64,000 nt of DNA. Source: Lunularia cruciata. Taxonomy: Eukaryota > Streptophyta > Marchantiopsida > Lunulariales > Lunulariaceae. A model generated the notes under the pieces. It was not told the DNA's origin. It was given only the letters and a program-made list of their open reading frames with translations, and made no database searches. Positions 20,530-33,089 of the stretch are shown in pieces. Position numbers and translations under genes: made by a program. How positions within the stretch are numbered: position 1 is the first letter of the stretch; every line of letters starts with the position of its first letter. The stretch spans positions 53,162,593-53,226,592 of the forward strand of contig OX419759.1 of NCBI GenBank assembly GCA_948567375.1, given 5' to 3'.

Positions 20530-22177
20530 ACAAGGGAGACCGCATAGAAAACCCAAAGGACGGGAAGACCCTATCAAGTTTTACAAAGGAGAGATGAAAA
20601 AGGTAAAATGGTGCTAAGCCCGAATAGAGTCTATATGAGAAATCTGCCCTTCTGCATCTAAGATATCCAAGCTATGCAAGTTCGTATAGTCTAGTCTACA
20701 AACAACTGAAGCATCCAAAGAAGCATCACCTAGTTGATTGCTCTCCTATGGATTGCACTACCTTCTGAAGAACATTGGACACATGTTGTCTAAAATATGT
20801 TACAAAGTATGAGAGTGAAATTGGTACCCCCTAGCGCCTAACATGATAAGCTCTCACACACTCCTTGACAAATGTTTCTAAATCCATATCCATTGCTTCA
20901 TATAACTCCAAGGCTAAAGGAACAAAGAGGTGACCTTGCTGCATGCCCCTACACTTGGACAACTTGCAACATGTTGCTGCACTTGCCACCCATCCAAGGG
21001 ATGGGTGTTCACTCCTTCCAAAATTGTATCCCTCATAGGATCTATAACCACACATCCATTATTGTCACCTGATCATCTCAGACTAAGCATAAGTCTACCC
21101 TCACACGAGTCGTCTACAAAGCATATGAATGCTCCTTCCAAGCCAAGTATCCACTCTCTCGTGCCATAGCAAACACTATGTCCCTAATAGCATCGTGGGT
21201 AGCTATCCTCTGTCCTCCAAGAGGACACCGTGTCCTATGGACTGTTGTTGCATCTAGTGTGTAGAACCACATTCACAAGTGAGTAATGAAGATGTAGATA
21301 GGTGGACCAAACCTACGCAAAACCCCATTGCTGTAGAGAAAGTAGCTAGTGCAAGTCAGAATGCCCTAATGCACAGTTGAGCTAGGATCCAAAGAGCCTA
21401 CACCTTTGCCAGAGCAAGAGCCAAGATGTACTCTAGTAGTGTGACAAATAGATGATTCAACTAAGAGAGAATGTAGGGTATGCTCACACTATTGTTCCAT
21501 CAAGGAAGACTATAAACCTCTAGTCCAATGTGATGATAATGAAGCAAAAGATAGAAAGTCTTCTTGTGCCCATGGGGATAGACTATCTCTCATATGGAGA
21601 GAAAAGGATCCCTCCTATGCCTTTGTCACAAAAGTCTCCAAAACCGGCCTATCAACAACCACAAAATGAGAGGAAAGTAGGAATACAAGAGAGCCCAACT
21701 ACCCAAAAAATGCTATAGGTGCCATCTCCTTCATAAATAGCAAACCAGCCCCACCACACAAGATTGGCAAAGTTGTCCATTTACATGCCAAATCCTCTAT
21801 CACACACTCAAATGTCATTGGTCTAATAATAGCACCAAAGACTCCCATAATCCTCCTATTAAAGGCTCTCCAACATGATAGGAAGGACAAGGAGGGTGGA
21901 ATTGTATGAATGAGGTAAGTCAATCAAAGAGTAGGACTAGAGGAGAGTATACCAGATGCACCTATGGATCTCCTAGTAATGGAAGGTCATCCACATGGAA
22001 AACATTCTCCGCAAGAGCAATGTCTAAGAAGCATGTGAAAAATTCTAAGATCCCACTTGCACTCCAAGAACATATAGTCCATCTCTAGATGTGATACACT
22101 CCTTTGGAAGCTCAAGTTGGGGAGGGATACCTAAAGGGGACCATGCCCTACAATTTGACACTTGGAATCTCAAGCCT
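20530..22177 (-). mobile_element. LINE L2, 3' piece
   Basis: Minus-strand copy of the same LINE as L1. It covers the C-terminal half: CCHC region (about 21230..21290), the endonuclease region (about 20980..21110; VDLCLV... aligns with ADLYLV of L1) and back to the RT end, where gypsy B2 inserted. AGCCT at 22173..22177 is the left target duplication of B2, and the LINE resumes exactly at 62553. It shares the TAG between finger and endonuclease with L1. Dead copy. Confidence 0.75.
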
Positions 22178-22591
22178 TGTAAAAGACCAAGCCCAAGGAG
22201 AGAAATAGGAGAATAGAAACTCACATTGGGACACTTGAATGTAGGAAAACTCTGAATGCCTAACATGAACTTTGGCTTTCGTATTTATAGGTAGCAAACG
22301 AGGCCCTTGAGAAGCTTCTTAAGAAGCTACTTTGATACAAAGCTTCTTAGAGGGCAAGCCAAGTTAACCAAGAAGCTTCTCAAGAAGTTTTCTTTTAGAA
22401 GTCGCCTACTTGGCGTGCAAGCTAAGCTAATTAGAAGCATCTAGAAGCTACTTGCTTGGGATGCAAGTTAAGCAAGTTGGAAATCTTCCCAAGAAGATTC
22501 TAAGATGCTTCTAGAATATTCAAGGCTAATTTGGCTTATTCTCTACCTCATTAGCCTTACTACATATGTTGCTAAACTCCATATTGTTACA
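22178..22591 (-). repeat. B2 3' LTR
   Basis: 414 bp, TGTAAAAGACC to ATATTGTTACA on the plus strand. GAAGCTTC clusters are partly decayed compared with B1. The TATA box is kept near 22278. Confidence 0.88.
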
Positions 22592-23188
22592 TATTCCTCC
22601 CATCGCTAGTTGGTGATGTCCTCGTCACCGTTGAAGCTTCAAACTCCTGGATGGCCGTCTATGCATTTTGGAGGTGAGAAAGAGGTTCCCATGTGGCATC
22701 ATGAAAGGGATACCATTTTCAAAGGACCTTATATTCCATATGTTGTAAGCATTGTCGTTGAATGTGGCGACGTGCAAAGATACGATCAACTTTGTACTCC
22801 TCATGATCATTGATAGGGATGGGAGGAGGAGGATGAGGAGGTTGGACACAAGAGGAAAAGGAAGATGGGTTAGGAACAAAGAGTTGTAACTTGGAAATAT
22901 GAAAGATAGGGTGGATACATATATGACAAGGTAAGCCAAGTTGATAAGAAACAAGAGCAATGATTTGGGTGACATCAAAAAGTCCTATCCAATTAGAGGT
23001 AAGTTTACAAACTTGGGTATCAAGTGGGAGGAGTAGGTTTCTAGAGGACAACATAAATTTATCACCAACTTCAAAGGTGAGATCACAACAATGGTGGTTC
23101 GTATCTATTTTTTGACAATTATGTGCAACAAGGAGATGAGATTTTGGTTGTTAGAGAGATTGAGAGATGGTGGTCAAGAAGGTTGAAG
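22592..23188 (-). pseudogene. B2 3' interior (chromodomain side)
   Basis: Matches B1 11773..12351: the chromodomain end and integrase C-terminal part (CHICIHPIFHISKL context). Ends where A2 begins. Decayed. Confidence 0.8.
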
Positions 23189-23920
23189 TGTAATACCAAG
23201 AGCTAGTCATATGATCTTAACGTGAAATTTGGTTTAGTAACATCTGGAATGATGTTATACATGATAGACAAAATAGATCATATAGAAGTATCACCAAAAA
23301 AATACTTCTACTAATAGGGCAGAAATCAAAAAAGACTTGAAAACCTTAGAGCCAATAGTTAGACATATGATCTAAAGGTGAAAATTGGTTCAATAACATC
23401 TAGAAGGGTGTTACACATGATGGAATAAACAGATTAGAAAGACGTATCACCAAAAAGGGATTTCTACTAATAGAGTAGGAACCAAAATATGCCTAAAATA
23501 TTTAAAGGCAATTTTGAAGGCCTAAATGGATGAATTAGGCCTCAAAAATGTGCTAATCCCATTCCCTTGTTGGCAATGAGGAAAGGTTGGCCTTCCCTCT
23601 ACCTTGTCTTGTCTCGTCAAGAGCTTCCCAATGGTATCTCACCTACGTGATTTTGAGATTCCTGTAGAAAGATTCCCTAAAATATTCCCTCTAGTCAAAG
23701 CTTGTTTGACCAACCAGATAGGATCAGGACCAACATGTCACCCATCTAAGGGTGGAGCTTGCTGACATGTCACCTATCTATGTGTCGAATCCTATGGTGG
23801 AACTTCCTTGAGGGAGATAATCTTTGTCTATATAATAAAGAGAAGGTGCTCCTTTGGAGCATTGGATGCTTGAGTGTGAAATTTTTGTTTTCTCTCTTCT
23901 CTTGTCCTTGGAGTATTACA
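23189..23920 (+). repeat. A2 5' LTR
   Basis: 732 bp with TGTAATACCAAG start and GAGTATTACA end, followed by TGGTATCAGAGC (Met primer site) at 23922. The W-box pair (near 23693) and TATA box are kept. Confidence 0.9.
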
Positions 23921-24060
23921 ATGGTATCAGAGCAATTGTTTTAGTCTAAGAGAGTGGATCACTCCTCTTGGAAGAGCATGAACTACTTAAACCAAGTAAT
24001 TTGAGGTGGAGAACATAGAGTAATTGCTAGACTTGGGAAGGGTTTTAAAGAGCGGATGGG

Positions 24061-24630
24061 ATGGATGCATCGAGAGGACAATTTCTTGCACCTAGCTTCC
24101 CATTCTTGAATGCATTTCACATCAAGGTTATGTACATCCAACGTGAGCAAATGAGATTATTGCTAGTTTATCACTTTGGAGTAGAATTCATGGACAGAGT
24201 AATAAACTCACCAAACCTGGTGATTCTTGCTCTGGTGGTATACAATAGAGAGTGGGATTTGACAAGGTTGTGTACATCAAGCGTGAGCAAATAAGAGTAT
24301 TGCTAGTTTATCACTTTGGAGTAGAATTCATGGATAGAGTGATGAACTCACCAAACTCGATGATTCTACCTTTGGTGGTATACGACAAAGAATGAGATTT
24401 GACAATCTACATTCTATTATGATATTATGGATTTGAATGTCCCAAATTCTCTCCCTTTCAACACTCAAGTAGAAATTTGTTATGTAGTGAGAACAAAAGT
24501 GATGTGTCGGGATTTCATGGTTAGAAATTTTGGTGAGGAGTATTATCAACGAGTGATAGCATTTGAGGTCCCAATGGTAGTCCTAATATTTTGTGCATCT
24601 TCTAGAGTGATCATATTAACTCGCTATTGA
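24061..24630 (+). pseudogene. A2 leader region with an extra domain copy
   Basis: Carries the first leader domain (from 24061), then a second tandem copy of about 150 bp of the same domain (about 24263..24420), then the second leader domain (24427..24630). Other family-A copies have only one copy of each. The two tandem copies are very alike, so the duplication is local and fairly recent. Confidence 0.65.
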
Positions 24631-24663
24631 AGTAGATTGTAATGATTGAGTATTGCAAGAACT

Positions 24664-24933
24664 ATGGATCCGTAGTTGCAAGAGCTGGTGCAAGGAATGC
24701 AAGAGATGTTCAACAAATTTTGAGAGATTAAGATGACCATGGAGACATTACAAAGTCAAGTGCAGATCCTCAAGAATGATCAAACAATGCAAGAAGAAAA
24801 ACCATCTCAAAACCTAGTACTTGCAACTGAAGTACTTGAAGAGACACCCATGCCTACAAACCCAATCAATGATTAAGCCACATTTCTACTCCAGATGAAG
24901 AAGACCTACAACATTGAGCCTTACAAGGGGTAG
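24664..24933 (+). pseudogene. A2 gag, first part
   Basis: Opens MDP and matches the start of A1 gag (LQELVQGMQ context). Ends at the A3 insertion; GGTAG at 24929..24933 is the left A3 target duplication. Resumes after 44546. Confidence 0.8.
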
Positions 24934-25673
24934 TGTAATACCAAGAGCTAGCCATATGATCTAGATGTGAAATTTGGTTTGGTAACATCTAGAATGATGT
25001 TATACATGATGGTAAAAATAGATACGATAGGAGTATCACCAAAAGAGTACTTCTACAAATAGGGCAAAAACCGAAATAGACTTGAGAACCTTAGAACCAA
25101 TAGCTAGACATATGATTTAAAGGTGAGAATTGGTTTGGTAACATCTAGAAGGATGTTACATATGATGGACTAAACAGATTAGAAAGAGGTATCACCAAAA
25201 GGGGACTTCTACTAATAGAGTAGGAATCAAAATATGCCTGAAATCTTTGAAGGCAATTTTGGAGACCTAAATAGATGAATTAGGCCTCGAAAATGTGCAA
25301 ATCCCCCCCCCTTACCCAATGGAGGAAAGGCTAGCCTTCACTCCCCCTGCTTTATCTTATTGAGAGTTTTCCAATGGTACCTTACGTGATTCTGAGATTC
25401 TTACAAGAAGATTCCCTAAAAGATTCCCTTCGGTCAAAGCTTGTTTGACCAACCAGATAGGACCTAGACCAGACATGTCACCCATCCAAGTAAGTAATCC
25501 AAGGGTGGTGCTTGCTGACATGTCATCTATCTGTGTCCCTAATCCTATGGTGGAGCTTCCTTTGAGGAGATCCTCTTTGTCTATATAATAAAGAGAACGT
25601 GCTCCCTTGGGGCATCGATTGTTTGAGTGTGCAATCTGTGTTTTCTCTCTTCTCTTGTCCTCGGAGTATTACA
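24934..25673 (+). repeat. A3 5' LTR
   Basis: 740 bp, TG...CA ends, with a C-rich run near 25304, a W-box pair near 25433 and a TATA box near 25580. Followed by the Met primer site at 25675. Confidence 0.92.
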
Positions 25674-25810
25674 ATGGTATCAAAGCGAGTGTTTCAGTCC
25701 AAGAGAGTGGATCACACCTCTCGGAATAGCACGAACTACTGAAACTGAGTAATTTGAGGTGAACATAGAGTAGTTGCTAGACTTAGGAAGGACTTTAGAG
25801 AGCGGATAGG

Positions 25811-26240
25811 ATGGATGCGCCGGGAGGCCAATTTCACGCACCTAGCTTTCCATTCTCAAACCTATTCTACATCAAGGTTATGTACATCCAGCGTGAGCAG
25901 ATGAGGGTATCGCTAGATTATCACTTTGGTGTAGAATTCATGGACAGAGTGATGCACTCACCAAACTCGGTGATTCTACCTGTGGTGATATATGACAAAG
26001 AGTGGGATTTGACAATCTACATTCTATTATGATAATATGGATATGAATGTCCCAAATCCTCTCCCTTTCAACATTCAAGTAGAAATCCGTTATGTAGTGA
26101 GGCCAAAAGTGATATTTAGAGATTTTGTGGTTAGGAATTTTAGTGAGGAATATTATCAACAATTGATAGCTTCTGAGGTCCCAATGGTAGTTCCAAGAGT
26201 TTTTGTGCCTTCCAGAGTGATTATATTGACTCTGTATTGA
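25811..26240 (+). CDS. A3 leader: two small related reading frames
   Basis: Both domains are open: 25811..26032 (73 codons, MDAPGGQFHAP start) and 26037..26240 (67 codons, MDMNVPNPLPF start), with the same 4-base gap as in A1 and A4. The clearest copy of the pair in the window. Confidence 0.65.
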
Positions 26241-26273
26241 AGTAGACATTAGCAATTGAGTGTTGCAGGAACC

Positions 26274-27634
26274 ATGGATCCGCAATTGCAAGAGTTGGTG
26301 CAAGGAATGCAAGGGATGTTGAATGAATTTTGAGAGATTAAGATGACTATGGAGATATTACAAAGTCAAGTGCAGATCCTCAAGAACGATCAAGCCATGC
26401 AAGCAGAAGAGTCGTCTCAAAACCCAATACATGCGACTAAAGTACTTGGAGAGGCACTCGTGCCTACAAACCCTATCAACAATGAAGCCACATTGCTACT
26501 CCATTGAAGAAGACCTGCAACATCAAGCCTTACAAGGGGCAGCGTTTGATGGGAGTAGTGGAAAATTGGATCTTGAGAATGAATCGATATTTCCAATTGT
26601 TCTCAACATAGATCACATAGCATGTTGCAGGCGTGTTTGCATGTGGGTACTTGACCAATAAAGCCCTCACATGGTATGATGCTTGGGAACAATCCATGTT
26701 GGCAGAGAGAAGGGAGGTCACATGGACAGCAATGCAAGAAGGACTGCTGAAGAATTTCAAATCGGTGGATTTTGTGCAAATGGTTCAAACCCAACAATGG
26801 GGATTGAGACAGAAGAATAGTGTACAAGAGTATGTGGAGGCATTTCTGGATCTGCAAGTCGCAATTACCGACATGAGTCTAGAAGAGGCTCTCGACAATT
26901 TCAAACAAGGGTTGAAAGAGCGGATTTGCCAAGAAGTCATGGTACAAAATCTTCACACGGTATTTGAAGCCATTGCTTGTGCACAAAGAATAGCAAGAGC
27001 ATTAGGTGGAGGTGAAGGAGTAGCTCCATCTCAACATTATCGGGCAGAAATGCCACACATGGGTGGACCAATACCAATGGAATTGGGCAACCTTTGATTT
27101 TGGGATCGAGGAGCACAACCGCTTCAAGGGGAGCGAGGACGGGTAGAAGAACAAAGAGATGGAGTCCCACGAGGAGAAGGGAGTCAAGGAGAACAATGCC
27201 GTTGTTACAATTGTGGCCGTATTGGGCACATATCTACCAACTGTCGCACTCGTTTCCCTAGAGGCCCTTGGCCTTCATTTAGGCAATCTTTGAACAACAT
27301 GGAGAGGCACATTGAAGAGGAGGAGGTGGAGATCACTTCGGAAAACAAAGATCGCCAATAAATGTACCTCGTGGCCTTATTGGCTCAATAAGGAAGCATA
27401 GAAGCAAGGGAAGGAAGAAGAATAATGCGCAAAGATCCCGAAAGGTAACCTCACAATTGATTGTTGTGAATGGAATCCTAGAAGGTAATCAAGTGAGAGT
27501 ATTAATAGATCCGGGAGCAAAAGAGAATTTCTTGTCTTGCTCTGGTGCAATAAGATTGGGAATGGATCTAGAGAGAGATGAAAGTGAAGAAGTAGAGTTA
27601 CCAAATGGGCAAACAAAGAGGATTGAATCATTAC
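26274..27634 (+). pseudogene. A3 gag and protease start
   Basis: Gag core with LTWYDAWEQSML and the FKQGLKERI block, zinc knuckle near 27200..27243 (CYNCGRIGHISTNC, C-X2-C-X4-H-X4-C), then the protease beginning (RVLIDPGAKENFLS). ATTAC at 27630..27634 is the left B3 target duplication. Broken. Confidence 0.8.
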
Positions 27635-28060
27635 TGTAACAATATGGAGTTTAGCGACAAAGTCAGTTAGGCTCACGAAGTAACACATAAGAAAAATTAG
27701 CCTAGAATATTCCGGAAGTATCTAGGAAGCTTCTTGGGAAGCTTCCCGGTTAGCTTAGCTTGCATCTTAAGTAAGTAGCTTCTAGAAGGAAGCTTCTAGA
27801 AGCTTCTAACTAGCTTAGCTTGCACGCCAAGTAGGCGGCTTCTAGAAGGAAGCTTCTTGAGAAGCTTCCTAGTTAACTTGGCTTGCACTCTAAGAAAGTG
27901 GTTTGAGGAAGCTTCTTGAGAAGTTTCTCAAGGGCCTTGTATGCTACCTATAAATACCAAAGCCAAAGCTCATGCTAGGCATTTGGAGTTTTCCCTCATT
28001 CAAGTGTCCCAATGTGAGTTTCCATTCTCCTATTTCTCTCCTCCGATTCGGTCTTTTACA
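27635..28060 (+). repeat. B3 5' LTR
   Basis: 426 bp, TGTAACAATATGG to GGTCTTTTACA. Heat-shock-type arrays: GAA-TTC-GAA at 27706..27718 and GAA-TTC-GAA-TTC at 27791..27808, all with 2-base spacers, upstream of CTATAAATACC near 27950. Confidence 0.93.
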
Positions 28061-28082
28061 TTGGTATCAGAGCAGGAATGGG

Positions 28083-28292
28083 ATGGATGGAATTTATGGA
28101 CCACCAAATCCACTTCCACCAAACCATTGGGACTTTCATGTCCAGATATTACCAGAGCATCGTTTCACACAATTCATCACCTCGCGCTTTGGGTAGGATT
28201 TTCTACATATGATCACCGTATCAAAGGAACCCTTGATACTTCCAATTGTAACTTATGGAGAACGGTGGACGTGTTGTATCTATGTGTTAATC
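28083..28292 (+). pseudogene. B3 leader region
   Basis: Same MDGIYGPPNPLPPNHWDFHVQ start as in B1, in the same place between primer site and gag. It supports the leader frame being a fixed part of family B. Confidence 0.6.
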
Positions 28293-28331
28293 AACTAGAT
28301 AAATTGAGTGTAGTGGAATAGAGTTGTAGCA

Positions 28332-29262
28332 ATGGCGGCAATACCGAATGTTATCCTTGCAATGCAACAACAAATCAAGCATCTTACTCGATTGTTGGAT
28401 GAACAGACCAGCAACGACAAGAACAGATTGACAGAGCACTAGTTCGAGATGGAGAAGATCGTATTCAATTTCTGAAACCCAAGGTGTTTGAAAGCAAGAA
28501 TCTTCCAAGCACAGTGGAGAATTTTGTGTTTGATTGCGAACGTAACTTTGAAGCCAACAATCTTCAAGACGAGCGGAAACAAATTCTCTTGGCTTCTAGC
28601 CAATTGGATGGCGTGGCAAAACTTTGGTGGCAATTTCAAGTAGAAAGAGATGAAGGACAAATTGTTACACCAATTTTGACATGGGAAGAATTCAAAGATG
28701 CAATACTTGGTCGATTTCAAACAATAAATGCCACTCAAGCTACATGAGATAAATTGGCGGAGTTGAGGCAGATTGGCTCAATGAGAAGCTACATCATACA
28801 ATTTCAGAACATCATCATGCAAATTCCAAATATCCAAGAAGGTGAAGTTCCGGATTGATTTGTGTGAGGATTGAAGTCACAAACCAAATTGGAGGTGGCC
28901 ATGCGGGAGCCACAAAATGTAGAAGAAGCTATGCAATTGGCTGAGCATTTTGATTCCTTGGTTACGACAAATTGGTCTCGACCTCGACTTGCACAAAGCC
29001 TACCAATACACTACGCACAAGTGGAAGAACCGGTACCAATGGAGATTGATGCTATCCAACGAAGACCACTTGGCACAGCAGATAGAGAAAGATTATGATA
29101 AAATGGAGGTTGCTTTTATTGTCGCCAAGTTGGACATTGCATTGCTGAATGTCCACTTAGGAATGTGCAATCTTGACAAGTTGCCCAAATGTAGTTTGTG
29201 GAAAAGAATGATCAGGGAAACAGAGAATCCCAATAGGAGATTTCGAGCCGCCTAATGGGAGC
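28332..29262 (+). pseudogene. B3 gag
   Basis: Matches B1 gag: [14 protein letters not shown] start, [25 protein letters not shown]. Broken. Confidence 0.8.
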
Positions 29263-32200
29263 TTGATTAGTTCCAATGGGATTGAAGGCTCGACTTATGC
29301 AAGTTTGCTTCACTTGCAAGGTACGATATCTAATCGGGGTTGTAGGATTTTAGTTGATTCTGGAAGTTCAGAGAATTGCATGTCTATGCAAGTAGCAAAG
29401 GAATTGGGTATTCCTATCAAGCCAGTGATTGGAAGTAGTTTGATGATGGCGGATGATAGAAAAGGTTTTGCATTCCGCACCTTGCATCCTATTACCTTCA
29501 AGATTGGGAAGGAGTATTTGGAATGTATAAGGTTTGTAGTGGCACCTCTACACTACGATATCATTCTGGGTCTACTTTGGCTTGAACATCATAAGGTTCA
29601 ATTTGATTGGACCCGACGTCAAATTCAAGTACAACACCAAGGTAGGAATTTCCGATTAGGTTGTCTGGCACCTCTAAGTAAGACACCTAAGAATAGTCAA
29701 TCCCAAGATGGGAAGTTTGTTGAGAAGGTAGCCATAGAGCAAATCTGGAAGGGAGATGAGTCCCAAGATGGGAAGTTTGCCAGGAAGGCAACCATGGAGC
29801 AAGCTTGGAAAAGAGATGAATCCTTAGAAGGGAAGTTTGTTAATGAAGCAGCCATAGAGCAAGCTTTAGAGGAAGATAAGTCTGTATTCGCGGTGTGGAT
29901 CAAGCCGATTGCACAAGAACAATCTGAGGAGGGCCAAGTGCCGCATCAAGCAACGGTTGATCGGATAGTTCAAGAGTTTGCAGATGTATTTCCGGATGAT
30001 CTGCCAAAGGGATTACCCTCTGATCAAGGTATGCCCTTCAAGATCAAGTTATTGCCAGGGAGTACTCCAGTGAGTAGACCAATCTATTGGCTCTCACCAA
30101 AGGAGTTGGAGGAGTTGCAAACAACACTTACAGAGTTGTTGGAGAAGGATTTTTGATATAGTACCTCTCCGTGGGGAGCACCAGTACTATTTGTTCCAAA
30201 GAAGGATGGAGGACTTCATTTCTATATTGATTACCGTGGGCTCAATAAGCAAACCGTGAAGAATGCATATCCCTTGCCTCAGATTGATGACCTGCTTGAT
30301 CAATTAAGTGGAGCACGCTACTTTTCCAAGCTAGAGCTTCGTAGCGGCTATTGGCAAATTCCTATTGAAGGAGAGGTCGTGCAAAAGACTGCCTTTTGTA
30401 CAAGGTATGGACATTTTGAGTGGAGAGTTCTACCTTTCGGACTCACTAATGCTCCAGCGGTCTTCATGGATCAGATGCATCGGGTGTTGGAGGGACTATT
30501 GGATCAGTCTGTGGTAGTGTTCTTAGATGATATCTTAATCTATAGTAGGACAGAGGCAAAACACAGGAATCATGTGCGAGAAGTCCTAAGACGACTACGA
30601 CAGTGGAAATTTTACTGCAAGAAGTCAAAGTGTGCCTTTTGGCAGAAGGAGGTTACCTTCTTGGGTCATAAGATCTCATCAGAGGGGATCAAGATGGAAG
30701 AAGAGAAGATCAAGGCCATTACTGATTGGCCTACCCCGAAGGATGCTACCGAAGTACGAGCATTCAATGGATTGGCCAGTTTTTACCGACGGTTCATGTA
30801 CTATTATGCTCACGTGGCTGCACCATTGACTGACCTCTTGGGAAAGAACTCGAGCTTCCAATGGACCACCAAGCATGAAGAAGCATTCCTGAAGTTAAAA
30901 CATATGGTGTCTTCAAGACCCATTCTTCAACCATATGATCCTCAACTACCTTGTGTGGTTGATTTTGATGCTTCTAACTTTGCAATTGGAACTGTGTTGC
31001 AACAAGAATTTCCAGATGGACTACATCCTATTGCCTTTGTGTCTTGCAGACTAAATACAGCTGAAAGAAATTACTCTGCTCAAGATTGGGAACAACTTGC
31101 AATGGTATATGCCACCAAGCTATGGAAGCATTATCTCTTAGGGAAACAAGTGATCATGCAAACTGATCACAAGCCATTGTTGCAGACCTTACACCTAGAG
31201 CACATGAAGAGTCGACATCATCGATGGGAAGAGCAACTCCAATTGTTTGACATCAAACTTGAGTACAAACCAGGTTGGTTCCATGTCATCCCTGATGCTC
31301 TATCATGACAACTTGATTTGAAGTCTCTTCCTCTCATCATAGCAGCAATTATGACGGTGTCAATTGATCCCAAGATTCATAATGAGTTTCGGTTAGCTCT
31401 ACAGCAAGATCCCGTCTTCCAAATGGTACATGGTCGGCTAACAATAGGTGACAAGGAGTACAACACCTTCTCCTTCAAGGAAGGCCTTCTATTTCATGCG
31501 GACCAGATCTATGTTCCAGCCAAAGGTGATCTTCAACTTGTGCGCCTTCAAGAAGCACATGATTTACCCATCGCTGGTCACATGGGTGTAGACAAGACCT
31601 TGGGTACCCTCCAACGTCAGTGGTGGTGGCCCAACATGACACGGGATGTTCAAGAAATTTTTTGATTGTGTGAGAGCTGCCAACGTAACAAGGCTAGCAA
31701 CTAGAAACCAGGTGGACTCCTTCAACCGCTTGCCATTCCATCAGCTCGTTGGGAGCATGTGAGCTTGGATCTCATCACATCCTTGCCAGAGACAAAACAA
31801 GGACACACCGCCATCGTGGTGTTTGTGGATAAGCTTAGTAAGCAAATCCACTTGGCACCAACCTGTAATACCATGGATGCTCCAACCTTAGCGTAAATCT
31901 ACTTTGACAATGTCTTCAAGCATCATAGAATGCCACGCGTACTCATCTCCGACCGTGATCCTCGCTTTACTGGGAAGTTTTGGCAAGCACTCTTTCAAAT
32001 ACTTGGCACCAAGCTTGCTTTGTCCATGGCCTATCATCCTCAAACCGATGGACAAATTGCACATTGGAGGATATGTTGCGTGCCTTTGTCAACGTCCACC
32101 ATACCAATTGGGATGAATGTCTTGTCGTTGCCAAATTTACCTACAACAATTCCAAACAGGCAAGCACCGGATTCTCTCCTTTCTTTCTCAATTTTGGCCA

Positions 32201-32345
32201 AGATCCGCTTGTTCCAGATTCTCTTCTTGCTCCCCCTCCATCTCAGGTTCCTCATACTTCCACATTCTTGACCACTATATCCTAATCTCTCCAACAAGCC
32301 AAGTCTCACCTCCTTGTTGCTCAAAATTGCCAAAATCAATATGCG
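29263..32345 (+). pseudogene. B3 pol up to C1
   Basis: Protease ([12 protein letters not shown]), RT ([22 protein letters not shown]), RNase H ([11 protein letters not shown]) and integrase core (LISDRDPRF). It is close to B1 pol. Ends at the C1 insertion with GACC at 32346..32349. Broken. Confidence 0.88.
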
Positions 32346-32349
32346 GACC

Positions 32350-33041
32350 TGTGAGCCGGCCTGTCTCTCACTTAGGATGAACCTCTGATGGCTATTATGG
32401 TAGCGCACCATGGACTAAGAAGGCAAGGAACCCCAACTCCATCATACTCCTCCAAGGCTAACACTCCAAGACTCAAGACATTGCTCACTAGAGAACTCAA
32501 TGAGAGAGAGATAGTTGCAAATGAAAGGATGATGAGTACCTCCTCGCCCCTTGTTTATGTACTTGTGAAATAGTTACGTACTAAAGTTACTTATTACCAG
32601 AGTAACTCAAGTTACTAGACTAAAAGTCAAGTCAAGTCAAAAAGTAGAAAGGAATATCCATTCACATGGGCATATTCCCCTAAGCATGTGGTCTTATCTT
32701 GACCCAACCACTAAGTCAAGGATTTCTTCACATGGGCTATCCTTGGATTAAAGAAGAATCCAAAACAAAAAGGCTTGTAGGCCCAAGAGTTCTCAACTCT
32801 TTCCTCAAAGCCAAACACCTAGGAATAATACCAAGTCAACACACTAAAATCCAAAATAGTGGTGCTCATCTTTTCTACTTCCTCTAAAGTAAGGTCCCAT
32901 CTATCTTAGCTATGACTAACTTTAGCTAACCATGACTAATATAGAACCATCCTTTATCTCTATATAGATAATATCTCTTAAGTACTTGTAATACCAAGCT
33001 AAATATCACAATACCACACACATGCACAAATGGGTGTTACA
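32350..33041 (-). repeat. C1 3' LTR
   Basis: 692 bp, TGTGAGCC to GTGTTACA on the plus strand. Carries three overlapping TTGACT units on the minus strand at 32625..32640 (W-box type). Confidence 0.92.
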
Positions 33042-33089
33042 TTTACCCCCGGACTAAGTTTTCACTTTGTCCTCAAAGTGAAGGTCTCT

